Of a stretch of DNA of 7,839 bases, positions 5,918 through 7,839 are shown one piece after another. Source of the DNA: Bacillota bacterium (GTDB lineage: Bacteria > Bacillota > Clostridia > Acetivibrionales > DTU013); NCBI GenBank assembly GCA_023411575.1, contig JAEYOP010000048.1, positions 1 through 7,839 on the forward strand. The letters run 5' to 3'. Below the pieces are notes generated by a model, which had not been told where the DNA came from, searched no databases, and was given only the letters and a program-made list of their open reading frames with translations. The translations under genes were made by a program, and so were the position numbers. Every line of letters starts with the position of its first letter. Position 1 is the stretch's first letter.

Positions 5918-7375
5918 TTAGTGGGCTTCCAGCTTTTCTATGCCGGCTTCGATTCTTTTAAGCGTTTCGGCTTTTTCGAGTATTTCCGCCAGCTCCGTTG
6001 CTCCGCCCGGCGTCACGTCCTTTCCGGAAAGCGCGGTGCGGATCGGCCACAGGATCTGGCTGTTCTTGATCCCCCGGTTCTGCGCAAACTCCGTCAGGGT
6101 CGTGTAGATCGTACTGTTTTCCCAGACGGTTATGCCCTCAAGCACGGGTAATACGGCCTTAAGGTTCTCGAGGGAGTTTTCAGGGTTCGTTTTCATTTTT
6201 TTGTTTTCATACAGCGCGATGTCATAATCCGGCAGCTTTTCAAAGAAATCCACGCTTCCGGAGATGTTTGTCAAAACCTCGGTTCTGAGCTGCAGCAGCT
6301 TGCTGATCTTGAAGGTGTCGATTCCCGAAGCAGCCAGTCCTTCGCTGTAGTAGGCGGAAGCAAGCTGGTGGAAAGCTTCCGGCGGCATTTTCCGGATATA
6401 CTCGCCGTTCATCCAGGTCAGCTTGTTTATGTCGAACACAGCGGGGGATTTGCTGATTCCATGGATGTCAAAGGCCTGCTCCAGCTCTTCCATGGAGAAG
6501 ATTTCCTGGGTGGTGCCCGGACTCCAGCCAAGCAGCGCGACGAAGTTGACCACAGCTTCGACAAGGTACCCCATGGAGACCAGGTCCTCAAAGGACGGAT
6601 CGCCGGACCGCTTGGACATTTTCTTCCCATCGGGCTTGATGATGGTGGAAACGTGGACATAGGTGGGGATTTCCCATCCGTAGGCCTGGTACAGAAGATT
6701 GTATTTGGGCGTGGAGGAGAGGTACTCGTTTCCTCTTACCACGTGGGTGATATCCATCAGATGGTCGTCGATGACATTGGCAAAGTTGTATGTGGGCATG
6801 CCGTCCGACTTGATCAGCACCTGGTCCTCCAGCTCACTGTTGTCCACCGTGATCGTCCCGTAGACCGCATCGTCAAAGCTGGTGCTTCCCGCATCGGGCA
6901 TTTTCTGCCGGATGACAAACGGCTCGCCGGCGGCAAGCTTTTGCTCCACTTCCTGCTTGCTCAGTCCCAGGCAGTGCCTGTCATACTTGTAAGCCTTGCC
7001 TTCGCTTTCGTTCGCTTCCTTGAGAGCGGACAAACGCTCCTTCGAACAGAAGCAGTAATATGCTCCGCCCAGTTCCACCAGCTTCTTTGCGTACTCCATG
7101 TACGAGCCCTTCCGCTCGCTTTGTATGTACGGAGCGTACGGCCCGCCGATGTCGGGACCTTCGTCGTGCTTCATCCCGGCCATCTTCAGGGTTTTGTATA
7201 TGACCTCCGTCGCGCCTTCCACATACCGTTCCTGGTCCGTATCTTCTATTCTAAGGATGAATTTGCCGCCGTGCTTCCTGGCGATCAGGTATTCATACAG
7301 CGCCGTCCGTAAATTGCCGATGTGCATGTACCCCGTGGGACTTGGGGCGTATCGCGTTCTGACATCAACAGCCAT
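5918..7375 (-). CDS. gltX: Glutamyl-tRNA synthetase
   Basis: Class I aminoacyl-tRNA synthetase that charges tRNA-Glu with glutamate; in many Firmicutes it also mischarges tRNA-Gln for later amidation by GatCAB. The product is 485 residues, the normal bacterial length. PSPTGYMHIGNLRTAL (11-26) holds the HIGH-type signature, and KMSKR (252-256) is the second ATP-binding signature. LRIEDTDQERY (41-51) and VVRGNEYLSSTPK (212-224) are typical of GluRS. Cys108, Cys110 and Cys135 match the zinc-site region of the E. coli enzyme, but the histidine two residues after the last Cys is replaced by Gly137, so zinc binding is uncertain, as in many homologues. The C-terminal half is helical anticodon-binding sequence. 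ATG at 7375-7373 follows AGGAG (7388-7384) by 8 bases. The gene is transcribed toward the methyltransferase gene and is divergent from the gene at 7664. Confidence 0.97.
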   Translation of the reverse strand: MAVDVRTRYAPSPTGYMHIGNLRTALYEYLIARKHGGKFILRIEDTDQERYVEGATEVIYKTLKMAGMKHDEGPDIGGPYAPYIQSERKGSYMEYAKKLVELGGAYYCFCSKERLSALKEANESEGKAYKYDRHCLGLSKQEVEQKLAAGEPFVIRQKMPDAGSTSFDDAVYGTITVDNSELEDQVLIKSDGMPTYNFANVIDDHLMDITHVVRGNEYLSSTPKYNLLYQAYGWEIPTYVHVSTIIKPDGKKMSKRSGDPSFEDLVSMGYLVEAVVNFVALLGWSPGTTQEIFSMEELEQAFDIHGISKSPAVFDINKLTWMNGEYIRKMPPEAFHQLASAYYSEGLAASGIDTFKISKLLQLRTEVLTNISGSVDFFEKLPDYDIALYENKKMKTNPENSLENLKAVLPVLEGITVWENSTIYTTLTEFAQNRGIKNSQILWPIRTALSGKDVTPGGATELAEILEKAETLKRIEAGIEKLEAH

Positions 7376-7412
7376 GCCGATCTCTCCTTTTACCGCGTCG
7401 AATTTCCTTTTG

Positions 7413-7435
7413 GGAACAACTGAAAAATTCGTTCC
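7413..7435 (-). promoter_or_regulatory. Small hairpin in the gltX leader
   Basis: On the minus strand, GGAAC (7435-7431) can pair with GTTCC (7417-7413); a G-U and an A-U pair extend the stem to 7 base pairs around a 9-base loop. It ends about 25 bases upstream of the gltX ribosome binding site. GGAAC also occurs at the start of the predicted transcript, so alternative pairings within the leader are possible. Confidence 0.35.
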
Positions 7436-7443
7436 GGTTCTTT

Positions 7444-7477
7444 CGGCAAAAAATCGGCGGTTCCGCGATTCTTGCCG
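7444..7477 (-). promoter_or_regulatory. Hairpin with internal T run in the gltX leader
   Basis: On the minus strand, CGGCAA (7477-7472) pairs with TTGCCG (7449-7444), and AATCG (7470-7466) with CGATT (7456-7452), giving one long imperfect stem in the predicted 5' leader of gltX. The inner stem alone is directly followed by a T run (7453-7448), so it resembles a weak intrinsic terminator and might act as an attenuator. No T-box motif accompanies it. Confidence 0.45.
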
Positions 7478-7489
7478 GAAGATTTACCG

Positions 7490-7512
7490 GAAGTTCTTTT
7501 TCGCTTGTTCCT
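7490..7512. repeat. Left arm of inverted repeat flanking divergent promoters
   Basis: This 23-base arm is the reverse complement of 7594-7616 with one mismatch. Its core, TTCTTTTTCGCTTGTTCC (7494-7511), is also repeated directly at 7614-7631 with one change (17 of 18). On the minus strand the arm begins just after the -10 box of the gltX promoter, so it would form the 5' end of the gltX mRNA. Confidence 0.85.
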
Positions 7513-7514
7513 CG

Positions 7515-7543
7515 ATTATATTATTTACAAATAGTTTCGTCAA
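7515..7543 (-). promoter_or_regulatory. Sigma-A-type promoter of gltX
   Basis: On the minus strand, TTGACG (7543-7538) and TATAAT (7520-7515) are separated by 17 bases, close to consensus. Transcription would begin near 7508, giving a leader of about 130 bases before the gltX start. The -35 box lies 9 bases from that of the oppositely directed promoter at 7553-7581. Confidence 0.8.
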
Positions 7544-7552
7544 GAAACGGGG

Positions 7553-7581
7553 TTGTATTTGAAAGTGGAAAGGAATAATAT
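7553..7581 (+). promoter_or_regulatory. Sigma-A-type promoter of the gene at 7664
   Basis: TTGTAT (7553-7558) and TAATAT (7576-7581) are separated by 17 bases. Transcription would begin near 7588, a few bases before the hairpin at 7595-7631. Both boxes deviate a little from consensus, and the AT-rich surroundings allow small alternatives for the -10. Confidence 0.6.
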
Positions 7582-7593
7582 ATTAGTGTTGTA

Positions 7594-7616
7594 AGGAACA
7601 AGCGAGAAAGAACTTC
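7594..7616. repeat. Right arm of inverted repeat flanking divergent promoters
   Basis: This is the reverse complement of 7490-7512 with one mismatch over 23 bases; the arms are 81 bases apart and enclose both promoters. It would lie within the first 30 bases of the plus-strand transcript. It overlaps the left half of the hairpin at 7595-7631. Confidence 0.85.
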
Positions 7617-7631
7617 TTTTTCGCTTGCTCC
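7595..7631 (+). promoter_or_regulatory. Long 5' UTR hairpin
   Basis: Bases 7595-7612 (GGAACAAGCGAGAAAGAA) pair with 7614-7631 (TTCTTTTTCGCTTGCTCC) with one mismatch (A-C) and one G-U pair. Opening the last two pairs leaves a 5-base loop and a stem of about 16. It lies at the predicted 5' end of the mRNA and 32 bases before the start codon at 7664. It has no T run after it, so it is more likely an mRNA-stabilising or regulatory structure than a terminator. Confidence 0.65.
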
Positions 7632-7663
7632 GAAGCGAATGTTCTGCGAAGGGAGAGATGATC

Positions 7664-7839
7664 ATGTCCGTTCTTGACAATCTGACCAAAAAGGTGACCG
7701 ATACGGCCAAAGCCGCAGCCAAGATGTCCGGGAGCGTGGTGGAGGTAACCAGACTGAACATGAATATCAATGCGGAAGAGGAAAAGGTCCGCAAGATTTA
7801 CTCCGATATGGGGAAGCAGCTGTATGAGGACTATACGGA
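7664..7839 (+). CDS. Helical protein, possible zinc-ribbon family, N-terminal part only
   Basis: The first 58 residues are visible before the window ends. They read as an amphipathic, Lys/Ala-rich helical segment beginning MSVLDNLTKKVTDTAKAAAK, followed by MNINAEEEKVRKIYSDMGKQ and LYEDYT. There is no signal peptide or membrane segment. This pattern resembles the N-terminal helical part of small clostridial proteins that carry a C-terminal zinc ribbon, but the ribbon, if present, is outside the window; I give no function. ATG 7664 is chosen because GGGAG (7651-7655) lies 8 bases upstream; the in-frame ATG at 7658 is too close to that site. It is divergent from gltX and has its own promoter and a structured leader. 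Confidence 0.75.
   Translation, partial: MSVLDNLTKKVTDTAKAAAKMSGSVVEVTRLNMNINAEEEKVRKIYSDMGKQLYEDYT

Noticed and set aside
6368..7312. Long plus-strand open frame of 314 codons inside gltX
   Set aside because: It is wholly antisense to a full-length synthetase with all signatures, and its translation has no recognisable domain; it follows from the codon use of gltX.
7376..7510. T-box riboswitch upstream of gltX, prompted by GGAACCGCC in the leader
   Set aside because: The full AGGGTGGNACCGCG motif is not present, the leader is only about 130 bases, and no specifier stem or separate antiterminator is visible.
7490..7616. Insertion sequence or MITE with terminal inverted repeats
   Set aside because: No target-site duplication is evident and the interior is explained by two promoters; kept only as an alternative in the finding.

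Overview
The window looks like chromosomal DNA of an endospore-forming Firmicute, most likely in the Clostridia. The main evidence is an intact spore germination protease gene (gpr) next to rpsT, a linkage known from spore formers. Strong Shine-Dalgarno sites and sigma-A-like promoters with 17-bp spacers fit this. I cannot name a species from the sequence alone. No phage, transposase, CRISPR array, rRNA or tRNA gene was recognised.

Layout: positions 1-542 hold no gene I can assign, only weak open frames and short palindromes. rpsT (ribosomal protein S20, minus strand, TTG start) has a clear promoter and is divergent from gpr. A perfect 13-bp inverted repeat separates gpr from a small multi-pass M50-type membrane metalloprotease (HELGH). 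Next come a full-length NAD-dependent DNA ligase (ligA type) and a TrmH/SpoU-family RNA methyltransferase, both on the plus strand. Two hairpins then separate this group from convergent gltX (glutamyl-tRNA synthetase, minus strand). gltX is divergent from a short helical protein, probably the start of a zinc-ribbon type protein, that runs off the right edge.

Most genes are housekeeping (translation: rpsT, gltX; RNA modification: trmH-like; DNA repair or replication: ligA) or sporulation (gpr, and possibly the M50 protease by association). The methyltransferase gene is visibly richer in A and T than its neighbours.

The two points most worth a second look are these. (1) The ligase keeps every domain and the catalytic lysine, but it has lost both residues that normally recognise the adenine of NAD+, plus a conserved Asp of the NMN-binding domain. 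This suggests a divergent paralogue. (2) In the gltX upstream region, back-to-back promoters are flanked by a near-identical 23-bp inverted repeat, so both divergent transcripts would carry almost the same sequence at or near their 5' ends. A third copy folds one of them into a long hairpin, and a related sequence occurs at the other end of the window.
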